DNA from: RGIG426 sp045639905
GTDB taxonomy: Bacteria; Bacillota; Clostridia; Oscillospirales; Acutalibacteraceae
Direction: 5' to 3'
DNA: 39,047 nt
NCBI GenBank assembly: GCA_045639905.1
Contig: JAZUDZ010000004.1
Coordinates: 1 to 39,047, forward strand
Of the stretch, positions 23,155 to 31,172 are shown piece by piece. The notes beneath the pieces are model-generated. The model saw only the letters and a program-made list of their open reading frames with translations. It searched no databases and was not told the origin of the DNA. Every line of letters starts with the position of its first letter. Positions within the stretch are counted from its first letter, which is position 1. A program made the position numbers and the translations under genes.

Positions 23155-24009
23155 ATGAGTAAAGTAATTATCAGTTCCGATAGCATTTCCGATCTCGGAG
23201 AGGAACTTTTAACCCGATTTGCCATTCCGACCATTCCGCTTCATGTGGTTCTCGGGGAGGACGTTCACGAGGACGGTGTGGATGTCACGGCTGACGATGT
23301 TTTCCGTTTTTATGACGAGAACGGGACACTGCCGCACACCACCGCCATCAACGTGGGTGAATATACGGAGTTTTTCGAAAAACTGACGGCTGACGGTTCC
23401 AGTGTGGTTCATTTTTGCACCGGTTCAGCCATTTCTTCCTGCTATCAAAACGCATTGATTGCCAAGGAGGAATTTGAAAACGTCTACGTGGTGGATTCTC
23501 TGAATTTGTCTACCGGCGTCGGCCTGCAGGTGCTGGCTGCCGCGGAAAATGCACAGGCGGGTCTGTCCGCTGCCGAGATTTACGAGAAGGCTCTCGAACT
23601 GGTTCCCCGCGTTGAGGCCAGTTTCTTCCTGGATACGCTGGAGTATTTGCACAAAGGCGGGCGCTGCTCGGCTTTGGCCGCTTTCGGTGCCAATCTTTTA
23701 AAACTCCGGCCGACGATTGTGGTGGATGCTTCCACCGGTAAAATGGGCGTCGACAAAAAGAATCGCGGAACCTACGAGAAGGTGATGGAAGCCTATATCC
23801 GTGACCGCATCGAAGGCCGCACCGACATTGATCATCACCGCTGTTTTGTGACCCACTCCGGAAATGATCCGGAAACCATTCAAAAGGCCGTGGATTTGGT
23901 CAAGAGTCTGTATGATTTTGACGAGGTCTGCGTGACCCGTGCGCTGTGCACGATTTCCAGCCATTGCGGTCCGCATTGCATGGGTGTTTTGTTTGTTCGA
24001 AACGCCTAA
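23155..24009 (+). CDS. DegV family fatty-acid-binding protein
   Basis: DegV/FakB proteins present a bound fatty acid to the kinase FakA for phosphorylation and use in lipids. The 284-residue protein has the two-domain pattern: VIISSDSISDLGEELL, HTTAINVGEYTEFF, VHFCTGSAISSCYQNA (Ser-rich carboxylate-binding loop), DTLEYLHKGGRCS and VTHSGNDPETI. The start is ATG 23155 with AAGGAG upstream. A longer frame beginning at 23116 would start within the promoter -10 region and is rejected. No fakA is adjacent. Confidence 0.9.
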   Translation: MSKVIISSDSISDLGEELLTRFAIPTIPLHVVLGEDVHEDGVDVTADDVFRFYDENGTLPHTTAINVGEYTEFFEKLTADGSSVVHFCTGSAISSCYQNALIAKEEFENVYVVDSLNLSTGVGLQVLAAAENAQAGLSAAEIYEKALELVPRVEASFFLDTLEYLHKGGRCSALAAFGANLLKLRPTIVVDASTGKMGVDKKNRGTYEKVMEAYIRDRIEGRTDIDHHRCFVTHSGNDPETIQKAVDLVKSLYDFDEVCVTRALCTISSHCGPHCMGVLFVRNA

Positions 24010-24024
24010 CAACCGGTTTTGCCC

Positions 24025-24061
24025 GACGAGAAAATTCTTTGGAGTTTTCTCGTCTTTTTTT
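24025..24061 (+). terminator. Terminator after the DegV gene
   Basis: GACGAGAAAA (24025-24034) pairs with TTTTCTCGTC (24045-24054) and is followed by seven T residues. Confidence 0.9.
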
Positions 24062-24084
24062 GCCATTTTCACAACTTTTTTTCG

Positions 24085-24113
24085 TTGATATGGACAGTAG
24101 ATTATGATACAAT
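24085..24113 (+). promoter_or_regulatory. Promoter of the icd gene
   Basis: TTGATA (24085-24090), a 17-base spacer and TACAAT (24108-24113) lie 38 bases before the ATG at 24152. Confidence 0.75.
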
Positions 24114-24151
24114 ATATAATCGAAAAAATGCGGAAAGAAAGGATGATTCGT

Positions 24152-25363
24152 ATGAACAAGATTTCCATGAATACCCCTTTGGTTGAAATGGATGGCGACG
24201 AGATGACACGAATCCTGTGGCAGATGATCAAGGACAAACTCATTCTGCCGTTTGTTGACCTGAAAACCGAGTATTATGATCTTGGTTTGGAGCATCGTGA
24301 CGATACCGATGACCAGGTGACCGTGGATGCCGCCAACGCAATCAAGAAATACGGCGTCGGCGTGAAATGCGCAACGATCACTCCGAACGCGCAGCGCGTG
24401 GAGGAATACAGTCTCAAACAAATGTGGAAAAGCCCCAATGGTACCATTCGTGCCATTTTGGACGGTACGGTTTTCCGTGCTCCCGTGGTGGTCAAGGGGA
24501 TTCGTCCCACCGTGTCCACCTGGCAGAAACCGATTACCCTGGCCCGTCATGCTTACGGTGATATTTACAAAAACACCGAGATGAAAGCTCCGGCCGGCAG
24601 CAAAGCGGAACTTTGTGTGACGCTTCCGGACGGAACCGAAAAGAGAAGCCTGATTCAGGAATTCAAGGGCGACGGCATCGTGATGGGGATGCACAACACC
24701 GACGCTTCCATTTCCGGCTTTGCCCGTTCCTGCTTTAATTTTGCGTTGGATACCAAGCAGGATCTTTGGTTCTCCACCAAAGATACCATTTCCAAAACAT
24801 ACGATCATCGCTTTAAAGATATTTTTGCGGAGATTTTCGAAAAGGAATATCGCCAGAAATTTGAACAGGCCGGTATTTCCTATTTCTATACGTTGATTGA
24901 TGACGCCGTTGCCCGTGTCATCCGTTCGGAAGGCGGATTTATCTGGGCCTGCAAGAACTATGACGGCGACGTTATGAGCGATATGGTTGCCACCGCATTC
25001 GGCTCTCTGGCCATGATGACCAGCGTGCTGGTTTCTCCGGACGGCAACTATGAATATGAGGCGGCACACGGAACCGTGACCCGTCACTATTATAAGCACC
25101 TGCAGGGGGAGGAAACCTCCACCAACTCCGTGGCAACGATTTTTGCCTGGAGCGGTGCCCTGCGGAAGCGCGGCGAGCTGGATCAGCTGCCGGAACTGGT
25201 GGCCTACGCCGATGCGCTCGAGCAGGCAACCATTGAGACGATTGAAGGCGGTGTGATGACAAAAGATTTGTTTGCCATTTCCACCCTTTCAAATAAACAG
25301 GCTGTGGACAGCGAAGGCTTCCTGGACGCCGTTGCTGCCATGCTGCAGAAAAAACTCGGTTAA
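24152..25363 (+). CDS. icd: NADP-dependent isocitrate dehydrogenase (homodimeric, eukaryote-like type)
   Basis: The enzyme converts isocitrate to 2-oxoglutarate, supplying glutamate precursor and NADPH. The 403-residue protein begins MNKISMNTPLVEMDGDEMTR and shows ITPNAQRVEEYSLKQMWKSP, FRAPVVVKGI, WACKNYDGDVMSDMVA (metal-binding Asp residues) and EAAHGTVTRHYYKH, a cofactor loop whose basic residues suit NADP. This is the subfamily shared with eukaryotes rather than the E. coli type. ATG 24152 is chosen over one at 24104 because the latter overlaps the promoter; AAAGGATG lies upstream. No citrate synthase or aconitase gene is adjacent. Confidence 0.95.
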   Translation: MNKISMNTPLVEMDGDEMTRILWQMIKDKLILPFVDLKTEYYDLGLEHRDDTDDQVTVDAANAIKKYGVGVKCATITPNAQRVEEYSLKQMWKSPNGTIRAILDGTVFRAPVVVKGIRPTVSTWQKPITLARHAYGDIYKNTEMKAPAGSKAELCVTLPDGTEKRSLIQEFKGDGIVMGMHNTDASISGFARSCFNFALDTKQDLWFSTKDTISKTYDHRFKDIFAEIFEKEYRQKFEQAGISYFYTLIDDAVARVIRSEGGFIWACKNYDGDVMSDMVATAFGSLAMMTSVLVSPDGNYEYEAAHGTVTRHYYKHLQGEETSTNSVATIFAWSGALRKRGELDQLPELVAYADALEQATIETIEGGVMTKDLFAISTLSNKQAVDSEGFLDAVAAMLQKKLG

Positions 25364-25399
25364 GATTAAATTTATCATATAGGAAAGGAAGATATTCAC

Positions 25400-26611
25400 A
25401 TGTCTATGCTTAACAAAAAGACCGTGGAAGACCTGAAAGTTGCCGGCAAGCGCGTTCTTGTCCGCTGCGATTTCAACGTCCCGCTGAAAGGCGGCGTCAT
25501 CACCGATGAAAATCGTATTGTTGCCGCTCTTCCCACCATCCAGTATTTGCTGGATAACAACGCCAAAGTCATTCTTTGCTCTCACCTCGGCAAACCGAAG
25601 GGAGAGGCCAAACCGGAATTCTCTTTGGCTCCGGTTGCCGTTCGTCTGTCTGAAAAACTCGGCAAAGAGGTTGTGTTTGCCGCTGACGATACCGTTGTCG
25701 GTGAAAACGCCAAAGCCGCTGTGGCTGCCATGAAAGACGGCGACGTGGTTCTTTTGCAGAACACCCGTTATCGCGCCGAAGAGACCAAAAACGAGGAGAA
25801 CTTCTCCAAAGAACTGGCTTCTCTTTGCGACTTGTTTGTCAATGACGCTTTCGGTGCCGCTCACCGTGCCCATTGCTCCACCGTTGGTGTGGCTTCCTTT
25901 GTGGAAGAATCCGCAAACGGCTATTTGATGGCCAAAGAAATCAAATTCCTCGGCGGCGCCGTGGAAAATCCGGTTCGCCCGTTTGTTACCATTTTGGGCG
26001 GTGCCAAGGTTGCGGATAAGCTGAACGTTATCGAGAACCTTTTGAACAAAGCCGATACCCTCATTATCGGTGGCGGTATGGCTTATACCTTCCTCGCTGC
26101 CAAAGGCTATGAAATCGGAACATCCCTGTTCGATGGCGAGAAAGTGGATTATTGTAAAGAAATGCTGGCCCGTGCCGAGCAGAAGGGTGTTAAACTTCTT
26201 CTCCCGGTGGACTGCAAAGTGATCAGCGAGTTCCCGGATCCGATTGACGCTCCGGTCGATCCGCTGGTTGTGGATGCCGACAAAATCCCGGCCGACATGA
26301 TGGGTATGGACATCGGTCCGAAGACCCAGCAGTTGTTTGCCGAAGAAGTGAAAAACGCCAAGACCATCGTTTGGAACGGTCCGATGGGTGTTTTCGAAAA
26401 CCCGGTTCTGGCCGAAGGCACCATGGCGGTTGCCAAGGCTATGGCTGAGGCTGACGGTATCACCATTATCGGCGGTGGTGACTCGGCTGCTGCCGTGAAC
26501 ACCCTGGGCTTCGGTGACAAGATGAGCCACATCTCCACCGGCGGCGGTGCTTCGCTTGAGTATCTCGAGGGCAAAGAGCTCCCGGGTATTGCCGCAATGA
26601 GCGACAAATAA
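25400..26611 (+). CDS. pgk: Phosphoglycerate kinase
   Basis: Pgk makes ATP from 1,3-bisphosphoglycerate. The 403-residue protein shows the two lobes: VLVRCDFNVPLKGG, CSHLGKPKGEAKPE, NDAFGAAHRAHCS, the hinge region, GGAKVADKLNV and the nucleotide-binding GGGDSAAAV with ISTGGGASLEYLEGK. The AGGAAAGGAAG ribosome site precedes ATG 25400. The gene begins the pgk-tpiA-gpmI run and has the strongly biased codon use of a highly expressed gene. The usual upstream partner gap is not present; icd is the neighbour, 36 bases away. Confidence 0.98.
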   Translation: MSMLNKKTVEDLKVAGKRVLVRCDFNVPLKGGVITDENRIVAALPTIQYLLDNNAKVILCSHLGKPKGEAKPEFSLAPVAVRLSEKLGKEVVFAADDTVVGENAKAAVAAMKDGDVVLLQNTRYRAEETKNEENFSKELASLCDLFVNDAFGAAHRAHCSTVGVASFVEESANGYLMAKEIKFLGGAVENPVRPFVTILGGAKVADKLNVIENLLNKADTLIIGGGMAYTFLAAKGYEIGTSLFDGEKVDYCKEMLARAEQKGVKLLLPVDCKVISEFPDPIDAPVDPLVVDADKIPADMMGMDIGPKTQQLFAEEVKNAKTIVWNGPMGVFENPVLAEGTMAVAKAMAEADGITIIGGGDSAAAVNTLGFGDKMSHISTGGGASLEYLEGKELPGIAAMSDK

Positions 26612-26647
26612 GAACAGACTAATTTTTAGAAAAGAGGATATAGTACA

Positions 26648-27400
26648 ATGGGGAAATATGTTATTGCCGGAAACTGGAAAATGAACAAAACTCCGGAAGA
26701 AGCAACAGCTCTTATCAATGAAATCAAACCTTTGGTGGAAGATGCCAAGGTTGACGTGATCGTCGGTGTTCCGTTCATCGACTTGCAGGCTGCTCTCGAT
26801 GCCACCAAAGGCACCAAAATCGGTGTGGCTGCTCAGAACTGCCACTGGGAAAAATCCGGTGCTTTTACCGGTGAAATCTCTGCCGAAATGCTGAAGGCTA
26901 TGGGCGTCGGTACCGTTATTCTCGGTCACAGCGAGCGCCGTACCTATTTCGGTGACACCAACGAAACCGTTCAGAAACGTGTTCGCGGTGCTTTGGATGC
27001 CGGTCTTAATGTCATCCTTTGCGTCGGTGAATATTTGGAACAGCGTGAGCAGGGCATCACCGGTGAAGTGGTTGCCACTCAGGTGAAAGTGGCTCTCGGT
27101 GGCGTGTCTGCCGAAGAACTCAAACGCGTGATTATTGCCTATGAGCCGGTTTGGGCTATCGGTACCGGTAAAACCGCTACTGCCGAGCAGGCCAACGAAG
27201 TTTGCGCTTTGATTCGCGGCGTTGTCGCCGGTTTGTATGATGAGGCTTCCGCTAAGGAATTGACCATCCAGTATGGTGGTTCCATGAACGCCAAAAACGC
27301 CGAAGAGCTCCTGGCCCAGTCCGACGTTGACGGTGGTTTGATCGGCGGCGCCGCTTTGAAAGCTCCGGACTTCTCCGTGATTGTTCACGCTGCCAAATAA
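26648..27400 (+). CDS. tpiA: Triose-phosphate isomerase
   Basis: TpiA interconverts dihydroxyacetone phosphate and glyceraldehyde 3-phosphate. The 250-residue barrel has NWKMNKT (Lys), the catalytic His in ILGHSERRTYF, the catalytic Glu in AYEPVWAIGTGKTAT and the phosphate loop GGSMNAKNAEELL plus GGLIGGAALK. AGAGGA precedes ATG 26648, 36 bases after pgk. Codon use is strongly biased. Confidence 0.98.
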   Translation: MGKYVIAGNWKMNKTPEEATALINEIKPLVEDAKVDVIVGVPFIDLQAALDATKGTKIGVAAQNCHWEKSGAFTGEISAEMLKAMGVGTVILGHSERRTYFGDTNETVQKRVRGALDAGLNVILCVGEYLEQREQGITGEVVATQVKVALGGVSAEELKRVIIAYEPVWAIGTGKTATAEQANEVCALIRGVVAGLYDEASAKELTIQYGGSMNAKNAEELLAQSDVDGGLIGGAALKAPDFSVIVHAAK

Positions 27401-27412
27401 GGTGATTTTTCA

Positions 27413-28927
27413 ATGAAAAAACCTGTTACATTAATTATTATGGACGGGTTCGGCTACAATCCCGGCGACAAGGGCAATGCCATTGAAGCCGCAAACACCC
27501 CGAATCTGACTAAAATCTTTAAGGAAAATCCCACAACCTTAATCGGAGCATCCGGTCTGGACGTGGGACTTCCGGACGGCCAGATGGGAAACAGCGAGGT
27601 CGGTCATACCAATATCGGCGCCGGTCGCGTGGTTTACCAGATGCTGGTCAAAATTTCCAAATCCATTGAGGACGGGACGATTTTCTCGAATCCGGCCTTG
27701 ATGGCCTCCATGGAAAACTGCAAAAAGAACAATTCCTCTCTTCATTTGATGGGACTTCTGTCTCCCGGTGGCGTTCACAGCCACATGGAGCACATGTTCG
27801 GCATTGTGGAGATGGCAAAACGGAACGGGATTGATAAAGTGTATGTTCATGCCTTTATGGATGGCCGTGACGTACCTCCGACTTCCGGTGTGGAATATAT
27901 GCAGGAAACCGTGGATAAGCTAAAAGAAATCGGTATCGGTAAAGTTGTCACGATTTCCGGACGCTATTATGCCATGGACCGTGACTTTGCCTGGGACCGC
28001 GAAGAGAAAGCCTATGCTTCTTTGGTTTACGGCGAGGGCAAACATTTCACCGATCCGGTGCAGGCACTGAAGGATTCGTATGCCGAAGGTGTTACGGATG
28101 AGTTCGTGATTCCGACCAGTGTAGAGGGAGAAGGTCGCATTGCCGAAAATGACAGTGTCGTTTTCTTCAACTTCCGTCCTGACCGTGCCAGACAGCTGAC
28201 CCGTATTTTCGTGGATGATGCTTTTGACGGCTTTGAACGTCGAAACGGTCGTTTCCCGGTGCATTTTGTATGCATGGCTTCCTATGACGCCACCATGCCG
28301 AATGTGGAAATTGCGTTCCCGCCGCAGGAACTGACCAATACGATGGGTGAGGTTATCAGCAAAAACGGCATGACCCAGCTTCGTATTGCGGAAACGCAGA
28401 AATATGCTCATGTCACATTCTTCTACAACGGCGGCGAGGAGAAAACCTTCGAGGGAGAGGATCGGATTCTGATTCAGTCCCCGAATGTTCCTACTTTCGA
28501 CCTTCAGCCGGAAATGAGTGCATATCCGGTTTGTGACGCTGTTTGCGAACAGATTTTGGAAGGCAAATACGATATGATTATCTTAAACTTTGCCAACTGC
28601 GACATGGTCGGTCATACCGGCATCTTTGATGCGGCCGTCAAAGCCGTGGAAGCGGTCGATACCTGTGTGGGTAAGGTAGTGGATGCGACCCTGCAAATGG
28701 GTGGCGTGGCCATGATTACCGCAGACCATGGTAATGCGGATAAGATGTATGAGCCGGATGGTTCTCCGTTTACGGCCCATACCACCAACCCGGTTCCGTT
28801 CTGTGTGGTGGGTAAACCCTGTACCCTTCGCAAAGGCGGACGCCTGGCGGATATTTCTCCCACGATGCTGGATGTGTTCGGAATCGAAAAACCGGCAGAA
28901 ATGGATGGAGAAAGTTTGATTCAATAA
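27413..28927 (+). CDS. gpmI: 2,3-bisphosphoglycerate-independent phosphoglycerate mutase
   Basis: GpmI converts 3-phosphoglycerate to 2-phosphoglycerate using two metal ions. The 504-residue protein belongs to the alkaline-phosphatase superfamily: TLIIMDGFGYNP (metal Asp), GQMGNSEVGHTNIGAGR (phosphorylated Ser), VHAFMDGRDVPP, FNFRPDRARQLTR, NCDMVGHTG and TADHGNADKM. AAGGTGA precedes ATG 27413, 12 bases after tpiA. It ends at a strong terminator; no enolase gene follows. Confidence 0.98.
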   Translation: MKKPVTLIIMDGFGYNPGDKGNAIEAANTPNLTKIFKENPTTLIGASGLDVGLPDGQMGNSEVGHTNIGAGRVVYQMLVKISKSIEDGTIFSNPALMASMENCKKNNSSLHLMGLLSPGGVHSHMEHMFGIVEMAKRNGIDKVYVHAFMDGRDVPPTSGVEYMQETVDKLKEIGIGKVVTISGRYYAMDRDFAWDREEKAYASLVYGEGKHFTDPVQALKDSYAEGVTDEFVIPTSVEGEGRIAENDSVVFFNFRPDRARQLTRIFVDDAFDGFERRNGRFPVHFVCMASYDATMPNVEIAFPPQELTNTMGEVISKNGMTQLRIAETQKYAHVTFFYNGGEEKTFEGEDRILIQSPNVPTFDLQPEMSAYPVCDAVCEQILEGKYDMIILNFANCDMVGHTGIFDAAVKAVEAVDTCVGKVVDATLQMGGVAMITADHGNADKMYEPDGSPFTAHTTNPVPFCVVGKPCTLRKGGRLADISPTMLDVFGIEKPAEMDGESLIQ

Positions 28928-28933
28928 GCAAAG

Positions 28934-28965
28934 AAATCTCGAGCCATGAGGCCCGAGATTTTTTT
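28934..28965 (+). terminator. Terminator of the glycolytic run
   Basis: AAATCTCG (28934-28941) pairs with CGAGATTT (28954-28961), with inner GCC/GGC pairing, and a T-run follows to 28965. Confidence 0.85.
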
Positions 28966-29131
28966 GTTTGTAGGAGGAAAAAACTAAGTGGCAGACAGTT
29001 CACATATTGTTTACATAATATTTACGGAACATTAACATATGTCGAACTATTTTGGTGTATATTGTTGTTGCACAAGAAAAATGAAAGGAAGTGTTTGTAT
29101 GTGCACAGCAAAAAATGAGAGAGGTAAAATT

Positions 29132-30301
29132 ATGAAAAAAGTATTTAGTTTGTTTCTGCCTTTTTGTGTTCTTTCTTATTTGATTCTTTTCTTGTGCGGA
29201 TGCAGTCCGGTGTCCTTCTCTGTTTCTGCAACGGATTATACTTCTACTATTAGCGACAGCATCAGCAATGTGGATCAACAACTTATCCAACATATTGGTG
29301 CTCTTTATGAGGATGAGAATTATGTTGTTTCTCCACTTTCCTTGCATTGTACTATGGCAATGGCTACCATGGGAATGGAAGGAAAAACACAAAAGGAAAT
29401 GTTAGATTTTTACGGTCTGAACAGTTTAGACGAGTTCTATAGCTATGCTTCTTTAGCGGAAAACTACAAAAAACAATTTGAGGATATAGAAGACGCTGAG
29501 TTTAGAATTGCTAACAGCGTATGGTATAACAAGGACCAAATAAGTCATGTGAACAAAACGTATTCCGACGCCATTTCTAAGTATTTTGGCGGGTTGGTCC
29601 AGGGTGAGAAACTTTCAAATCTTCCAGACGCTATCAACTCATGGGTAGGTGAGCAAACAAATGGTTCGCTTGACTCTATTGTAAATGACATGTCTCCAGA
29701 CACTGTTTTTGCACTGGTCAATGCAGTTTTTGTAAATGATATATGGGAGGAAAACGCAATGGTCTACAACAGTGGGGAAAATAACTTCACAGCTGTTGAT
29801 GGAACTGTCACAAAAAAAGAATTTGTGAATTATACCGGTGACGCACTGCATTACAAAGACTCAAAATCCGAGATAGTCGATATTACAACCAAGAACGGTT
29901 TGCACATTGCATTCGTTCTCGGTGACAATACCAATGTTTATGGGGCGATTGCCAAAGCCAGTTCGGGGAAAATGTCGTTCCGCTTTCCCAAGACTGACAT
30001 TTTCACGTCGCTTGCCCCAAAAGATATTCTCTCGTTCTTTAGTAAAAACGAAAAACTTTCAGCATTTCAGGGAGGAGATTTTTCGGGTATCGTCAATACG
30101 AATGCCATAATTACCGACATCCTTCAAGAAACTCAAGTGCAACTGAGTGAGGTGGGATTAACCGCATCGTCCGGATCTGCTGCGATAGGAACACTTAGTG
30201 GTTTTGATCTTACTCTTAATCAACCGTTCAGTTTTTATGTTTATGCCGATGAGGGTGAAGGTGCTTATTGCACCCTGTTTTTTGGCAAAGTAAATAAATA
30301 A
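29132..30301 (+). CDS. Serpin (serine protease inhibitor) lipoprotein
   Basis: This 389-residue protein begins MKKVFSLFLPFCVLSY and has a lipobox-like LCGC, so it is probably anchored outside the cell. The rest is a serpin fold: YVVSPLSLHCTMAMATMGMEGKTQKEM, ANSVWYNK, FALVNAVFVNDIWEE, MSFRFPKTDIFTSL, and the C-terminal NQPFSFYVYADEGEGAYCTLFFGKV. The hinge of the reactive loop reads SEVGLTASSGSAAIG with Leu343 at the probable P14 place, where inhibitory serpins carry Thr or Ser, and the loop is a few residues shorter than usual. It may guard against host or community proteases, as reported for gut-bacterial serpins. AGAGAGG precedes the ATG; an in-frame ATG at 29099 with AAAGGAAG is an alternative start. 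The 200 bases upstream are AT-rich with no confident promoter. The gene looks more AT-rich than its neighbours. Confidence 0.9.
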   Translation: MKKVFSLFLPFCVLSYLILFLCGCSPVSFSVSATDYTSTISDSISNVDQQLIQHIGALYEDENYVVSPLSLHCTMAMATMGMEGKTQKEMLDFYGLNSLDEFYSYASLAENYKKQFEDIEDAEFRIANSVWYNKDQISHVNKTYSDAISKYFGGLVQGEKLSNLPDAINSWVGEQTNGSLDSIVNDMSPDTVFALVNAVFVNDIWEENAMVYNSGENNFTAVDGTVTKKEFVNYTGDALHYKDSKSEIVDITTKNGLHIAFVLGDNTNVYGAIAKASSGKMSFRFPKTDIFTSLAPKDILSFFSKNEKLSAFQGGDFSGIVNTNAIITDILQETQVQLSEVGLTASSGSAAIGTLSGFDLTLNQPFSFYVYADEGEGAYCTLFFGKVNK

Positions 30302-30302
30302 G

Positions 30303-30341
30303 AAAAACACGCTGATACGGTTTTCGTGTCAGCGTGTTTTT
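30303..30341 (+). terminator. Terminator after the serpin gene
   Basis: AAAAACACGCTGATACG (30303-30319) pairs with CGTGTCAGCGTGTTTTT (30325-30341) with one G-U pair, ending in a T-run. Confidence 0.9.
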
Positions 30342-30426
30342 CTTTGCGAAGTGAAGACTCAAGCGCAATCTGATGAAAAAATTGACGATAAATAGATATA
30401 TTTTGTTCATAGTTTCGCTAAAAATG

Positions 30427-30435
30427 TGATATACT
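30427..30435 (+). promoter_or_regulatory. Extended -10 promoter of the ABC exporter operon
   Basis: TGA-TATACT forms an extended -10 element 31 bases before the ATG. A -35 such as TTCATA, 18 bases upstream, is weak. Confidence 0.5.
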
Positions 30436-30466
30436 GATAAAACAAAGCAAAAAAAGGAGCGGTCAT

Positions 30467-31168
30467 ATGAGTTTTGTGGAATTTGATCATGTGTCAAAAA
30501 TATATAAGACGGGAGACGTGGAAGTGCGTGCTTTGAATGAAGCAAGCTTTACCATTGAAAAGGGAGAAATCTGCGTTATCGTCGGTGAATCCGGTGCCGG
30601 TAAAACCACACTTCTCAATATTTTGGGAGGCATGGATTCTTTGTCGTCCGGAACCATTCGAATTGACGGAGAAGAAGTCAGCAGTTTTACCCGTTCCCGC
30701 TTGGAAAATTACCGCCGCTTTGATATTGGCTTTGTGTTTCAGTTTTATAACCTGATTCCCAACCTGACCGCTTTGGAAAATGTGGAAATGGCCGCACAGC
30801 TTTGCAAAGACGCACTGCCGGCGGAAGATGTCTTAAAGGCAGTGGGACTCGGCTCCCGTATGGGAAATTTCCCGGCACAGCTTTCGGGCGGTGAGCAGCA
30901 GCGGGTTTCCATAGCCCGAGCATTGGCCAAAAATCCGAAAATGCTTTTGTGCGATGAACCGACCGGAGCGCTGGACTATGAAACCGGAAAAACGATTTTG
31001 CAAATTTTGCAAAATTGCTGCCGAAAGGAAGGCATGACCGTTGTGATTATCACCCACAACAGTGCTTTGACGGCCATGGCCGACCGGGTGGTTCGCGTGA
31101 AAAACGGACAAATTGTATCGGAAGAGAAAAACGCACATGTTGTGCCGATTGAAGAAATAGAGTGGTGA
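30467..31168 (+). CDS. ABC transporter ATP-binding protein (LolD/MacB/FtsE type)
   Basis: The 233-residue ATPase has a Walker A motif GESGAGKTT, a Q-loop in FVFQFYNLIP, the signature LSGGEQQRVSIARAL, a Walker B motif LLCDEPTGALD and a switch His in ITHNS. It belongs to the group that works with FtsX/MacB-type permeases in mechanotransmission or export rather than with classical transport channels. The permease gene follows four bases after its stop, so the two form one unit. AAGGAG lies before ATG 30467. Confidence 0.95.
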   Translation: MSFVEFDHVSKIYKTGDVEVRALNEASFTIEKGEICVIVGESGAGKTTLLNILGGMDSLSSGTIRIDGEEVSSFTRSRLENYRRFDIGFVFQFYNLIPNLTALENVEMAAQLCKDALPAEDVLKAVGLGSRMGNFPAQLSGGEQQRVSIARALAKNPKMLLCDEPTGALDYETGKTILQILQNCCRKEGMTVVIITHNSALTAMADRVVRVKNGQIVSEEKNAHVVPIEEIEW

Positions 31169-31172
31169 ACCT

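Noticed and set aside
24104..24151. Upstream ATG starts for isocitrate dehydrogenase
   Set aside because: The first ATG lies within the spacer and -10 region of a good promoter, and the conserved protein begins at 24152.
23900..25099. Minus-strand open frame of about 400 codons opposite icd
   Set aside because: It covers the icd promoter and gene and has no ribosome site or domain pattern.
25289..27388. Minus-strand open frame of about 700 codons opposite pgk and tpiA
   Set aside because: It spans two well-defined glycolytic genes and arises from their strong codon bias; it has no conserved motif.
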